Source: Paeniglutamicibacter psychrophenolicus
GTDB lineage: Bacteria; Actinomycetota; Actinomycetes; Actinomycetales; Micrococcaceae
Length of the DNA: 64,000 nt
NCBI RefSeq assembly: GCF_030812255.1
Contig: NZ_JAUSSH010000001.1
Span: 310,001 to 374,000 of the forward strand
Reading direction: 5' to 3'
The first letter of the stretch is position 1, and every line of letters begins with the position of its first letter. The notes under the pieces were generated by a model that saw only the letters and a program-made list of their open reading frames with translations, made no database searches and was not told the DNA's origin. Position numbers and translations under genes: made by a program. Positions 42,433 through 51,364 of the stretch are shown piece after piece.

Positions 42433-45400
42433 CTAGCGACTGAGGCTGAAGCGCAAGGTTCGCACCTCGAAGGCCGTCAAGGAAATTTTTACCGTCCCGT
42501 TGGTGTGTTCGGCAATACCGCCGTCACCTTCGATGTCATCCTCCAACAGCGTGATGGCCGAGGCGCTTGCCACCGGGTGGTGGATGTTCACGGTGCCCGT
42601 GGCACGGCGGCCCAGCGACTCGTAGACGCGCACGACCAGGTCGCCGGACTTGTCGCCGGCCAGCTTTACGCTCGAGAGCACGATGCCCGCACCCTCGACG
42701 GTGACCAGCGGGTCGAACCCGTGGGCGCCGGTGAGGGTGCGCTCCGCGGAGTTCAGCAGGGCGCCGGCCTCGGTGGCCGAGGCGATGTCGGCGCCGATGA
42801 CCAGGCCGTAGCGGTGCGTCTGGAGGCCCTGGTCGGTCTCCGGATCCGGGAAACGCGGGGCACGCAGCAGCGACAGGCGCACGTTGGTCATCACGCCGCT
42901 GTCGGTCGAATCGCGGGTGACATCGAAACCGTAGATGGAATCGTTGACCAACGCGGCGCCGAAGCCCGGCTCCTCGGCCAGCACGAAGCGGTGCATCGAG
43001 GTTTCGAACTTCGCCGCCTCCCAGCTGGTGTTCACGTGGGTGACCCGCTTGTGGTGGCCGAACTGGGTCTCGGCTATCACGTGCTCGGCACGGATATCCA
43101 GCGGGAAGGAGACCTTCAGGAATTTCTCGGTCTCGTGCCAGTCGGTGACCTGCTCGATCTGCAGCACCCGTGAGCCAGGGGAAAGCGTCAGTTCCTGGCG
43201 CACGGTGGAGGCGGAGAAACTGCGTTCGAGGACCACCCGGGCGGTGCCATCCGCATCGGTGGACAGGGTGATCGAATCGAGTTCGCGCAGGTCGGTGACC
43301 TGGTTGCGGTAGTACCTGTCAACGTCCCAGGCATCCCACTTGTTCGGGAAGTCCTGGTGCAGTTGCAGCAGGTTGGCCTCGGTGCCCACAGCGATGGTTT
43401 CGCGGCCCGTGGCGTTCTCGATCGCCGAGGTGACCAAGCCCCTGCGGGAAATCACGATGGTGACCAAGCCATTGGAGAGCACGAAGCCCTCCTCCGACTC
43501 GGTGGCGCTCACGGTGTCGCCGGCCGGGGCCAGCTCGGCCGCCGGCACGCCGGCGCCGGTGCGGATTCCCGAGCGGGGGAACGGGGCCGCATTCAGCGCG
43601 ATCGGGGTCTCGCCCGCGCCGACCAGTGCGCCCTGCGCGGCGGCGATGATGGCCTCGGCAGCCCGGGAGATGCGGGCGTATTCGACAACGACCTCGCGGT
43701 GCACCCAGGCGATCGAGGTGCCCGGCAGGATGTCGTGGAACTGGTGCAGCAGCACCTGCTTCCACAGCGCGTCGATTTCCTCGTGCGGGTACTCGAAGCC
43801 GGAGTACACGGCGGCGGTTGCGGCCCAGAGTTCGGCCTCCACCAGCAGTTGCTCGGTGCGGCGGTTGCCCTGCTTGGTCCGGTGCTGGGAAGTCAACGTG
43901 GCGCGGTGCAGCTCCAGGTAGAGCTCGCCCACCCACACCGGCGGGTTTGCCAGCTCGGTCTTGGCGCGCCTGAAGAACTCGTCGGGGTGTTCCCACTTCA
44001 CCTTGGCGCTGCCCTCGAGGTCGGCCAGGCGGCGTGCCTTGCCGGTCATCTCGCGGGTGGTGCCGCCGCCCCCGTCTCCCCAGCCCACCGGGGCAATGGA
44101 GCCGGTGGCGTGGCGGGATTCGCGGAACTGGCGCGAGGCGCGGGCCACCTCTTCGCCGGAGAGCTGCGAGTTGTAGGTGTCCATGGACGGGAAGTGGCTG
44201 AACACCCGCGAGCCGTCGATGCCCTCCCAGTTGAAGGTGTGGTGCGGGAAGGTGTTCTGCTGGTTCCAGGAGATCTTCTGGGTGAAGAACCATTCGAAGC
44301 CGGCCCGTTTCATCAGCTGCGGCAGCGCGGGGGAGTACCCGAAGGAGTCCGGCAGCCAGACCCCGGCGCAGGTGATCCCGAATTCCTCGCGGAAGAAGCG
44401 CTGGCCGTAGTAAAACTGGCGGACCATGGATTCGCCCGAGGGCATCACGGTGTCGGACTCGACCCACATGCCGCCCAGCGGCAGGAAGCGTCCGGAGGCC
44501 ACGGCCTTCTTGACCCGGACGTAGACCTCGGGGCGGTGCTCCTTGAGCCAGGCGTATTGCTGGGCGCTGGACATGCCGTAGAGGAAGTCCTCGTCGTCAT
44601 CGAGCATTTCCACCATGGAGGCGGAGGTCCGGGCGACCTTTCGGATGGTCTCGCGCACCGGCCACAGCCAGGCCGAGTCGATGTGGGAATGGCCCACGGC
44701 GGAGATTCGGTGCGCGGATTCGTCGGCGCGCGTGGCCAGCACCCCGGCCAGTTCGGCGCGGGCCGCGGGCGCGGTTTCGGTGATCCGCTGCAGGTCCAGC
44801 ACGTCAAGGGCGTTGTCCATGGCCTGCAGGATGCGCATGCGGCGCGGGCCCGCGGGCAGCTCGGCCTGCAGCTCGAGCAGCACCTCCAGGTCCAGGGAGA
44901 GCTCGTGGACCTCGGGTTCGAAGATCGCCAGGTCCATGCGTGCGGTGGTGTAAAGCCTGCGCGAGGACGAGGTCTGGATATCGCCTTCCCGGGTCGGGAG
45001 GAACGGGTGGTAATCCAGCAGCACCGGGTTGGCGGCGGCCTCGATGAAGTAGTCCACCTTCTCGTCGCCCGCGGCGGTGTCGGCAACGGGGATCCACTGG
45101 TTGCGCGGGTTGATGGCCTTTACGGTGCTGCCGTCGGCCCGGTGGACCAGGCCTTCGCATTGGAAGCCGGTCATGTTCTTGTCAAAGCCCAAATCAACCA
45201 GGGCCTCGACGCGCTTGCCGGCCCATGCGGCCGGGACGGTGCCGCGCAGGTGGAACCAGGTCGTTCCCCACGCCGCGCCCCAGGCGGTGCCGACCGAATA
45301 ATCGGTGTAGTCCAGGCCCATGGCTTCGGCCGGCGCGATGGGCTCGCCGGGAAGTTCGTGCCATTGAACCTCCAGCGGGAGGGCAACGGGGTGGATGGCA

Positions 45401-45465
45401 GGGCGGATGCGTTCCCCAAGGACCCGGGCAACACGTCCGAGGGTCAGGGGGATGTCGTCATGCAT
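42433..45465 (-). CDS. Alpha-mannosidase, glycoside hydrolase family 38
   Basis: 1010-residue enzyme of normal GH38 length. An N-terminal beta domain (about 1-210) precedes the catalytic (beta/alpha)7 barrel. The zinc site starts at VGHSHIDSAWLWPVRET, and the predicted nucleophile Asp lies in WLPDSFGYSPALPQLM. A three-helix bundle and large C-terminal beta-sandwich domains follow, ending VRTLRFSLSR. The start at 45465 is the first Met before the family homology, with AAAGG upstream. Divergent from a sugar kinase of the GlcNAc type, which suggests joint use of host or fungal glycans. Intracellular; no signal peptide. Confidence 0.92.
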   Translation of the reverse strand: MHDDIPLTLGRVARVLGERIRPAIHPVALPLEVQWHELPGEPIAPAEAMGLDYTDYSVGTAWGAAWGTTWFHLRGTVPAAWAGKRVEALVDLGFDKNMTGFQCEGLVHRADGSTVKAINPRNQWIPVADTAAGDEKVDYFIEAAANPVLLDYHPFLPTREGDIQTSSSRRLYTTARMDLAIFEPEVHELSLDLEVLLELQAELPAGPRRMRILQAMDNALDVLDLQRITETAPAARAELAGVLATRADESAHRISAVGHSHIDSAWLWPVRETIRKVARTSASMVEMLDDDEDFLYGMSSAQQYAWLKEHRPEVYVRVKKAVASGRFLPLGGMWVESDTVMPSGESMVRQFYYGQRFFREEFGITCAGVWLPDSFGYSPALPQLMKRAGFEWFFTQKISWNQQNTFPHHTFNWEGIDGSRVFSHFPSMDTYNSQLSGEEVARASRQFRESRHATGSIAPVGWGDGGGGTTREMTGKARRLADLEGSAKVKWEHPDEFFRRAKTELANPPVWVGELYLELHRATLTSQHRTKQGNRRTEQLLVEAELWAATAAVYSGFEYPHEEIDALWKQVLLHQFHDILPGTSIAWVHREVVVEYARISRAAEAIIAAAQGALVGAGETPIALNAAPFPRSGIRTGAGVPAAELAPAGDTVSATESEEGFVLSNGLVTIVISRRGLVTSAIENATGRETIAVGTEANLLQLHQDFPNKWDAWDVDRYYRNQVTDLRELDSITLSTDADGTARVVLERSFSASTVRQELTLSPGSRVLQIEQVTDWHETEKFLKVSFPLDIRAEHVIAETQFGHHKRVTHVNTSWEAAKFETSMHRFVLAEEPGFGAALVNDSIYGFDVTRDSTDSGVMTNVRLSLLRAPRFPDPETDQGLQTHRYGLVIGADIASATEAGALLNSAERTLTGAHGFDPLVTVEGAGIVLSSVKLAGDKSGDLVVRVYESLGRRATGTVNIHHPVASASAITLLEDDIEGDGGIAEHTNGTVKISLTAFEVRTLRFSLSR

Positions 45466-46006
45466 GAAGAATGCCTTTCGCGGGGCCGCGGCCCGAAGGA
45501 TGGTGTCCAAGGGGCCGGGCGGGGGTGCTCTGCAAGGATTTCGTCGTTGACCTGTCTTGTCAGCGTATCCGAGAAGACCTCCACCGTCCCGGAAGGTCCG
45601 GTCCAGGCCAACGGGAGGCCGTGCCGAACCTGCCTCCGTCCGGGGCGAGAACCCGGGAGACGACTCCGCGGGGGTTCGGGTGCCGGACCGCCACGTGGGC
45701 GTGTCCCGGAGGGATACACCGGTTCCCGGGCAGTGATGTCCAGCAATGGGACGGCAGCCGCCCACCGTGGCGGACGGGCAAGAACAGGCAATGGCGGATA
45801 CGATGCCATCATGATTCAGGGCTTGCACCCGCACGCGACGCTCATTGCCGCAAGGCCCGCCGAACCGACCGTGGCTGGCGGGGAGCCGCGGACATGCCGC
45901 CGTTCAGCCTCTCCGTGAACGGCCGGGGCACCAGGCAGCCGGGGGAAAATGGGCAGAAATCATCACCAAGGCGAGGCATTGGCATCGCCCACGAGAAGGA
46001 ACATTC
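45466..46006. other. Divergent control region between the mannosidase and the sugar kinase
   Basis: 541 bp without a convincing gene. Contains an inverted repeat TGAC-CTGTCTT-GTCA (45548-45562), about 85 bp before the mannosidase start, of the size expected for a GntR-type operator; no such regulator is adjacent. Confidence 0.4.
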
Positions 46007-46924
46007 ATGAGTAGCACCCGGCAGAAACCACTGGCCCTGGTGGGCCTGGACATCGGCGGCACCAAGACGCACGCCATGGCCTGGAACGGTGGAACCCGGC
46101 TCGCCGAGGCCAAGAGCGGAAGCGCCAACGTGCAGAACGTCAGCGTGGAGACCGCCAGGGCCAACATCGCCGAAGTGTTCGCCGCGCTCGGGGCCGGGCA
46201 TATCGACCGGGTCGTTGCAGGAGCCGGCGGCATCGACACCGAGGCGGACGCCGGGTTCCTGCGTTCCATGATCGCCGTCCACGCCCCGGATGCCGAGATC
46301 CTCGTGGTCCACGACACCCGGCTGGTCCTGGCCGCGGGCCACGCCTCCACCGGCATGGCTGTCATCCTGGGCACCGGTTCGGCGGCCTGGGGAGTCAACG
46401 CCGAAGGCAAGGAAGGCAGGGCCGGTGGCTGGGGCTACCTGCTGGGGGACGAGGCCAGCGGTTACTGGATGGGCCGCGAGGCGGTGCGCCACACGCTGCG
46501 CGAGTTCAACCGTGGACTGGCCCCGGGCGAGCTGGGCCGGCGCGTGCTCGCGGCCAACAAGGTTTCCTCCCCGGACGAGCTGATTGCGCTCTTCCACGGC
46601 GACACCGACCGCCGCTACTGGGCCCAGCAGTCCCCGCTGGTCTTCGAGGCCCTCGCGGCCGGGGACCCGGATAGTGCGGTGATAGTTGAGGATGCGGTCA
46701 AGCACGTTTGCCGGATGCTCGGGGATCTCTCGGACCTGCTGGATACCCGCGGACCCGTCATCATCGGCGGCGGCCTGGGCACGCACCAGCCCGTCTACCA
46801 GGAGATGCTGCGCCAGGCCCTGGGAGACTTGGGACTTGTCGGGATCCGCTTCCTGGATCTTGACCCGGTGGAAGGGACCAAGTTCATTTCCGACCACACT
46901 CCCTTGCCCGCAAAAACCGTCTAG
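46007..46924 (+). CDS. N-acetylglucosamine-kinase-type sugar kinase (BadF/BadG fold)
   Basis: 305-residue ASKHA kinase. The phosphate-1 loop is GLDIGGTKTHAMAW; phosphate-2 is GTGSAAWGVNAEGKEGRAGG with GWGYLLGDEASGYWMGREAV, the GlcNAc-kinase signature; the adenosine loop is IIGGGLGTHQP. Likely phosphorylates GlcNAc, glucosamine or a related sugar freed from glycans. AAGGA precedes the ATG. Divergent from the alpha-mannosidase and followed convergently by an MFS carrier. Confidence 0.85.
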   Translation: MSSTRQKPLALVGLDIGGTKTHAMAWNGGTRLAEAKSGSANVQNVSVETARANIAEVFAALGAGHIDRVVAGAGGIDTEADAGFLRSMIAVHAPDAEILVVHDTRLVLAAGHASTGMAVILGTGSAAWGVNAEGKEGRAGGWGYLLGDEASGYWMGREAVRHTLREFNRGLAPGELGRRVLAANKVSSPDELIALFHGDTDRRYWAQQSPLVFEALAAGDPDSAVIVEDAVKHVCRMLGDLSDLLDTRGPVIIGGGLGTHQPVYQEMLRQALGDLGLVGIRFLDLDPVEGTKFISDHTPLPAKTV

Positions 46925-46952
46925 GCTCCGCCGATCCGGACCTTGGCAAGAC

Positions 46953-48302
46953 CTATTGCAGGGCGCGGCCCTTGGTCTCGGGAGCGAAGAACGCCATCAG
47001 GATGACGGCGCCCAGCACCAGGGCCCCGGCCACCAGGAACAGGTTGCCCAGGCCCACCACGGGCCACAACGCGGCAAAGGCCAACGGCCCGAACCCGGCA
47101 CCCAGCCGGCTGAACGAGGACGCCCAGCCAAAGCCGGATCCGCGCAGCTCGGTCGGGTACAGCTCGGAGACGTAGGTGTAGAGCACCGGCACGGCGATCT
47201 GCACGACCACGCCGAAGACCAGCAGCCAGACCAACGCGAGGGTGGGCGCGTTGATGGTCACCGCGACCATCACCAAGATGATCGCGGACAGCGGGCCGGT
47301 GATGCCCAGCAGCCACTTGCGCCCGACCCGCTCGACCAGCAGCGCCGCGATGCCCACGCCGATCAACCCCATCAGCGCCATCACCGAGGTCATGAAGAAC
47401 GCCGTGGACTGGACCATGCCGGTGTCGGCCAGGATGGACGGCATCCACGTCAAGGCCAGGTAGTAGACCAGCAGGATGGTCAGGAACAGCGACCAGGAGA
47501 CCATGGTGATCTGCGGGCTGAAGCGCCAGATCTTCACCAGCTGCTCCAGCCAGGACCCCGCGGACAGGCGCGGGACGGACTGGGGCTCGGGCAGCGTGTA
47601 GGGCGCCGCGGTGGCTCCGGTGCGCGCCACCAGGTCGTCGATGACCTTGGCCGCGGCATCGCGCTGGCCCTTGCGGACCAGGTAGAGCGGGGACTCCGGG
47701 ACGCTGCGCCGCACCCAGAACACCAGCAGCGCCGGCAGCACCATGACCACCAGGATCAGCCGCCAGTTTCCCGTGGTCGCCTGGACCCAGCCGGAAACGA
47801 AGAATGACAGCGCGGCACCGATGGGCCACCAGCCATCCATCGCGGTGAGCACCCGGCCGCGTTGCCTGGCCGGGGTGAACTCGCCGACCAGTGCGTAGTC
47901 CACCGGGATGCACCCGCCCAGGCCCACCCCGGCGATGAAGCGGCAGGCCACAAACCAGCCGAAGCCCGGGGCCAGGGCCCCGGCGACGGTGAAGATGGAG
48001 AAGATCAGCAGTGTCCAGGTGAAGGCCTTCTTGCGCCCGATCTTGTCGGCAATGGTTCCCCAGAGGAACGCGCCGAGGGCCATGCCCACCAGGTTGCCGG
48101 TGCCCAGCAGGGCGGCGGTGGTCCGGTCCAGGCCCCACTCGGCGGCGACCAGCGGGATCAGGGCGCCATTGAGCGTGACATCCCAGGCGTCGAACATGAA
48201 ACCCAGCCCGCCAATGATGAAGATCCTTCCCTGCACACCCCACTTCCACGGAAGGTTCTGGACGACCGATTCGCCGGTGGGGAGCTTCAGGAAATTGTTC
48301 AT
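46953..48302 (-). CDS. MFS transporter (sugar porter / aromatic acid symporter type)
   Basis: 449 residues, twelve helices. Loop 2-3 motif GTIADKIGRKKAFTW, loop motif RFIAGVGLGGCIPVDYALVG (proline-rich helix 5 entry), VPESPLYLV after helix 6, and ELYPTELRGSGFG before helix 11 define the metabolite:H+ symporter branch. The start at 48302 follows GAAGG. A sugar or organic acid is expected; proximity to the kinase and mannosidase hints at a glycan-derived sugar. Confidence 0.88.
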   Translation of the reverse strand: MNNFLKLPTGESVVQNLPWKWGVQGRIFIIGGLGFMFDAWDVTLNGALIPLVAAEWGLDRTTAALLGTGNLVGMALGAFLWGTIADKIGRKKAFTWTLLIFSIFTVAGALAPGFGWFVACRFIAGVGLGGCIPVDYALVGEFTPARQRGRVLTAMDGWWPIGAALSFFVSGWVQATTGNWRLILVVMVLPALLVFWVRRSVPESPLYLVRKGQRDAAAKVIDDLVARTGATAAPYTLPEPQSVPRLSAGSWLEQLVKIWRFSPQITMVSWSLFLTILLVYYLALTWMPSILADTGMVQSTAFFMTSVMALMGLIGVGIAALLVERVGRKWLLGITGPLSAIILVMVAVTINAPTLALVWLLVFGVVVQIAVPVLYTYVSELYPTELRGSGFGWASSFSRLGAGFGPLAFAALWPVVGLGNLFLVAGALVLGAVILMAFFAPETKGRALQ

Positions 48303-48568
48303 CAGGAATTGGCCTTCGGAAAGGTGCGGACCGACGCAGGACGGGGTACAGCCAGGACAACATGGAGGCAAAGCGGCAGGGCGGAGGAAGTCCTTCGGCG
48401 CCTGCCGGGAACAACGCTACGCGGTGGAATGGAAAACCACAGAATAGGCCTTGACTTTTTGTGGCTTTGTGTTGCGCCGATCGGCATCATTCCGGCCCCG
48501 GCGCATCCGCCGAAGCCCCGGGTGCCGGGGCTGTTCCGGTGCGGGGCAACCCGGGGTAGGCTCTGGTT

Positions 48569-49315
48569 ATGGGAGTAGATTGGACCGCTCTCGAAGAGGC
48601 GATACGGGTGTCGGCTCTTCGCCAGGCGGAAGAAATAATTGACCGTCACCCGGACGAAGTGTTCTATGCCGTTGCCCTTGACGGGGTAAGCGCGGACGAA
48701 ACCGACCACATCGATTTGCCCGTGCTGGCCCTGAACTCCGAACAAGCCCTGACCCGTTCCCTCGCCGGCGACGACGAGGAAAACGACGAAGAGGACTTCG
48801 ACGACGAGGACGGGGAAGAAGACTTCGAGGAACGCGCCGACGCCGACGACGACGGGTCCGACAGGGACCTGCATCGCGACGACAACAACAGCAACTCGGA
48901 CGATGACGACGAAGACGAGGGCGAAGCCACCGACGAGGACGATGATGAAGACATCGACGCGGTCCTGAAGGCATTCGATGAGCTGGCCTCCGGCGCCGAG
49001 CAGGGCTACTACTCATCCAAGTGGAACCCCGCCGATTGGCAGTGGAGCCCCATTGAGCTCTTCGACGAGTCGGCCACCGAGCTGTGGAGCCAGGCGCTGA
49101 CCAACGTCGCCAAGGACCACGGGTGGGAAAAGACCAACCGCCTGTACTACGAGATGCTCATCCGTGTCACCGAGTCGGTGCGCAACTCCCTGGCCAAGGG
49201 CCGCAACAAGGACATGGTCGTCTACCTCTCGGATGACGACCACGGCGATGCCCTGCTGCGCAGGTGCCTCACCGAGGCACAGCTGGCCAAGCATTTCCCG
49301 GAACTGGCGCTTTAG
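48569..49315 (+). CDS. DUF4303-like protein with a long acidic insertion
   Basis: 248 residues. The opening VDWTALEEAIRVSALRQAEE and VFYAVALDG, and the C-terminal half (WNPADWQWSPIELFDESATE, LWSQALTNVAKDHGWEKTNR), fit the DUF4303 fold. The two parts are split by about 60 residues (68-131) almost wholly Asp/Glu with a few Asn/Ser (DDNNSNSDDDDEDEGE). The insertion is low-complexity and probably disordered. Overlaps the convergent anti-sigma gene by 4 bases at the 3' ends. DUF4303 proteins are often immunity-like; the role here is unknown. Confidence 0.6.
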   Translation: MGVDWTALEEAIRVSALRQAEEIIDRHPDEVFYAVALDGVSADETDHIDLPVLALNSEQALTRSLAGDDEENDEEDFDDEDGEEDFEERADADDDGSDRDLHRDDNNSNSDDDDEDEGEATDEDDDEDIDAVLKAFDELASGAEQGYYSSKWNPADWQWSPIELFDESATELWSQALTNVAKDHGWEKTNRLYYEMLIRVTESVRNSLAKGRNKDMVVYLSDDDHGDALLRRCLTEAQLAKHFPELAL

Positions 49316-49980
49316 CCCGGCAGCTGCGCAGGCCCGTCGGGAACATTGAGCTGCGCGAGGATCCTTGAATCCACGTCGCGCAGCTGGATCACCGAGATGT
49401 GCCCCAGCTGCGTGGGTACGGCCCCGCTCAGGCGGGCCGTACCTGTCTTGGTCGCGTTCCAGGATCCTGCCCGGTCGACCTGGCCCGAACCATCGATGAC
49501 CCACAGCGACAGGGTCCCGTCGGTGGGCAGATCGGTGCCGCTGAACTGCACCTCGGTGCCCCACGCCTTGGCATTCAATCCCACGTCCACGCGCGGCCCG
49601 GCGGCCGAAACGACCTGGTAGCTGGCATCGGGTGCCGGGGCAGGGTTCAACACCGGTGCCAGGAATACTCCGCCGGCCACGGACGCGGCAACCGCGAGGA
49701 CCGCCGCGGACCCCCATGCGGCCCGGCGCGTCCGGCGCCTGGCCCGCAGCCGGTCCAGCAGCTGAATCCCGGGCTCGGCCGCCGGCGCCGCCGGCTCGGC
49801 CTCAAGCATTGCCCGGGCGGCCTGTGGGTCCAAGGCACCCAGGCGCGTCGTCACCGGGGCATAGGAGGCAAGCTCCCAGCGGCACTGGGCGCACGATTCG
49901 AGGTGTGCCTCGAAGTTCCGGGCCGCCTCGGGGTCCAGCCCGCCCAGCACATAGGCACCCAGATCCAGGTGATCGTTCAC
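49312..49980 (-). CDS. Zinc-type anti-sigma factor
   Basis: 222 residues. The N-terminal anti-sigma domain has the zinc motif H-x3-C-x2-C in FEAHLESCAQCRWEL after LGAYVLGGLDPEAARNF. A membrane helix lies about 93-115 (AWGSAAVLAVAASVAGGVFL), and the C-terminal extracellular part resembles RskA (GTLSLWVIDGSGQVDRAGSW). It overlaps the ECF sigma stop by 4 bases, so the pair is coupled. Redox-sensing via zinc release is known for related factors. Confidence 0.88.
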   Translation of the reverse strand: MNDHLDLGAYVLGGLDPEAARNFEAHLESCAQCRWELASYAPVTTRLGALDPQAARAMLEAEPAAPAAEPGIQLLDRLRARRRTRRAAWGSAAVLAVAASVAGGVFLAPVLNPAPAPDASYQVVSAAGPRVDVGLNAKAWGTEVQFSGTDLPTDGTLSLWVIDGSGQVDRAGSWNATKTGTARLSGAVPTQLGHISVIQLRDVDSRILAQLNVPDGPAQLPG

Positions 49981-50510
49981 TGTTCCACCCCCATCTCCGC
50001 CAGGATCCCGCGCAGGGACCGCATCGCATAGTACGCCCGTGATTTCACCGTTCCCTGGGGGATCCCCAGGCTGGTGGCCGTTTGCGCCACCGTGGAACCC
50101 AGGTAGTGCAGGTGGACCACCACCTGCCGGTGCTCAAGGGTCAAACGCATCAGGGCCTCTTCCATGAGGATCTTGTCCAGCACCGCTTCCATGCCCGCGA
50201 AAGCCCCGGCGGCCTCCGGGTCCTGCTCGCCGAGTCCGGTGGCCGAAATCCGTGCCGCGGCGCGGCGGTGCCGGTCGATGATCACGTTGCGGGCCGTGGC
50301 AAACAGGTAACTGCGCAGCGAACCGGTCAACTCCGGCGCCGCCTTCCACACCTTGAGCACGGTTTCCTGCACCACGTCGTCGGCCTCGTCGCGGTCGGAG
50401 GCCACGCGCAGCACGAAGCGGCGCAGGGCATCTCCGTGGTCGCGGTAGATATCCGACACCACTTGCGCATCTAGCGGCACATGGGCTCCATTGGGTCTTC
50501 TCGGGAACAT
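49977..50510 (-). CDS. ECF RNA polymerase sigma factor
   Basis: 177-residue group 4 sigma factor. Region 2: DIYRDHGDALRRFVLRVASD and EADDVVQETVLKVWKAAPEL, then LRSYLFATARNVIIDRHRR. Region 4: LEHRQVVVHLHYLGSTVAQT, LGIPQGTVKSRAYYAMRSLR. The wording resembles SigL-like factors. The frame allows a start at 50522, but a predicted ECF promoter puts the transcript start at about 50517, so the ATG at 50510 is preferred, with a very short leader. The same promoter motif stands divergently before the neighbouring lipoprotein. Confidence 0.88.
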   Translation of the reverse strand: MFPRRPNGAHVPLDAQVVSDIYRDHGDALRRFVLRVASDRDEADDVVQETVLKVWKAAPELTGSLRSYLFATARNVIIDRHRRAAARISATGLGEQDPEAAGAFAGMEAVLDKILMEEALMRLTLEHRQVVVHLHYLGSTVAQTATSLGIPQGTVKSRAYYAMRSLRGILAEMGVEQ

Positions 50511-50524
50511 GGGTTCACCCATTC

Positions 50525-50551
50525 AGACGCATCGGGACGGCAAAAGGTTCA
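50525..50551 (-). promoter_or_regulatory. ECF-type promoter of the sigma/anti-sigma operon
   Basis: TGAACC (50551-50546), 16 bp, CGTCT (50529-50525) on the minus strand. Identical in boxes and spacing to the + strand motif at 50591-50617. GAAC ... CGTC is the classical ECF promoter form, so autoregulation is likely. Confidence 0.65.
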
Positions 50552-50590
50552 AACACCCTCCAAGTATGCGCAATAAAACCTGCAACACCA

Positions 50591-50617
50591 TGAACCACCT
50601 TGCGCTTTCGTGCGTCT
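50591..50617 (+). promoter_or_regulatory. ECF-type promoter of the lipoprotein gene
   Basis: TGAACC (50591-50596), 16 bp, CGTCT (50613-50617), about 109 bp before the lipoprotein ATG. Matches the divergent promoter of the sigma operon exactly. Confidence 0.65.
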
Positions 50618-50725
50618 TAGCCGGTGAGAGGTCTTCCGGAGGCACAGGTTTGGTGCCCCGGGGGGATCCCTGGCCCCGAAGATCACCGGGGCCCAAGTCC
50701 CGCCCCAAGTGTTAGGAATTGCATC

Positions 50726-51274
50726 ATGATCCGGAACAACCACCCGAAATTCGCTTCCACCGCCGCGGTGCTCCTGGGTGCTGCCCTGCTGCTGGCCGGC
50801 TGCGGCAACAGCACCACCCCGGCGCAAGATCCCGCCGCAACCTCCGCGGCCAGCTCCTCCGCCGGGGGAGACGGGTACGGGGCTCTGGCACCCGGCGCCA
50901 CCGCCTCGAGCCCGGCCGCGGCAACCACGGACCTGAAGACCGCATCCACCTCCCTCGGAAACATCGTTGTCGACTCCAAGGGCATGACGCTGTACTACTT
51001 CACCAAGGACGCCAAGGACACCACCACCAGTGCCTGCACCGGCGAGTGCCTGGCCGCATGGCCGATCGCCACCACCACCAACGCCACCCCCACGGTGGAA
51101 GGGGTGACCGGCAAGGTCGGGACAATCACGAGCCCGGACGGCGCCAAGCAGCTCACGCTCAACGGGATGCCGCTGTATTACTACGCCGCGGACTCCAAGC
51201 CCGGGGATGTCAAGGGACAAGGCGTCAAGGGCGTCTGGTACGTGGCATCGCCTGCGGGGGAAATGGTCAAATAG
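50726..51274 (+). CDS. COG4315-type lipoprotein with YxFxxD repeats
   Basis: 182 residues. Lipobox LLAGC (Cys about 23), a Ser/Ala linker, then two copies of the secreted repeat: LYYFTKDAKDTTTSACTGEC with AAWP, and LYYYAADSKPGDVKGQGVKG with VWYV. This is the layout of the COG4315 lipoproteins of unknown function, some thought to bind haem or be redox-linked. AGGAA precedes the ATG at 50726. A divergent ECF sigma/anti-sigma pair shares its promoter motif, so it is a probable regulon member. Confidence 0.82.
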   Translation: MIRNNHPKFASTAAVLLGAALLLAGCGNSTTPAQDPAATSAASSSAGGDGYGALAPGATASSPAAATTDLKTASTSLGNIVVDSKGMTLYYFTKDAKDTTTSACTGECLAAWPIATTTNATPTVEGVTGKVGTITSPDGAKQLTLNGMPLYYYAADSKPGDVKGQGVKGVWYVASPAGEMVK

Positions 51275-51364
51275 TTCACGCAGCACACGGAAGAAGGCCG
51301 CTCCCAACGGTGCGGGATAAGATGGGCAGTGCACCCCCTCAATTCCGCACCCTGGGAGACTTTT

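Noticed and set aside
43357-45918. Very long open frame (about 850 codons) on the + strand
   Set aside because: It lies antisense to the GH38 alpha-mannosidase, has low-complexity Gly/Arg/His-rich translation and no domain. It is a GC-rich shadow.
38230-51364. Integrated mobile element between purN and purH
   Set aside because: No integrase, transposase, attachment repeats or plasmid genes were seen at or inside the borders.
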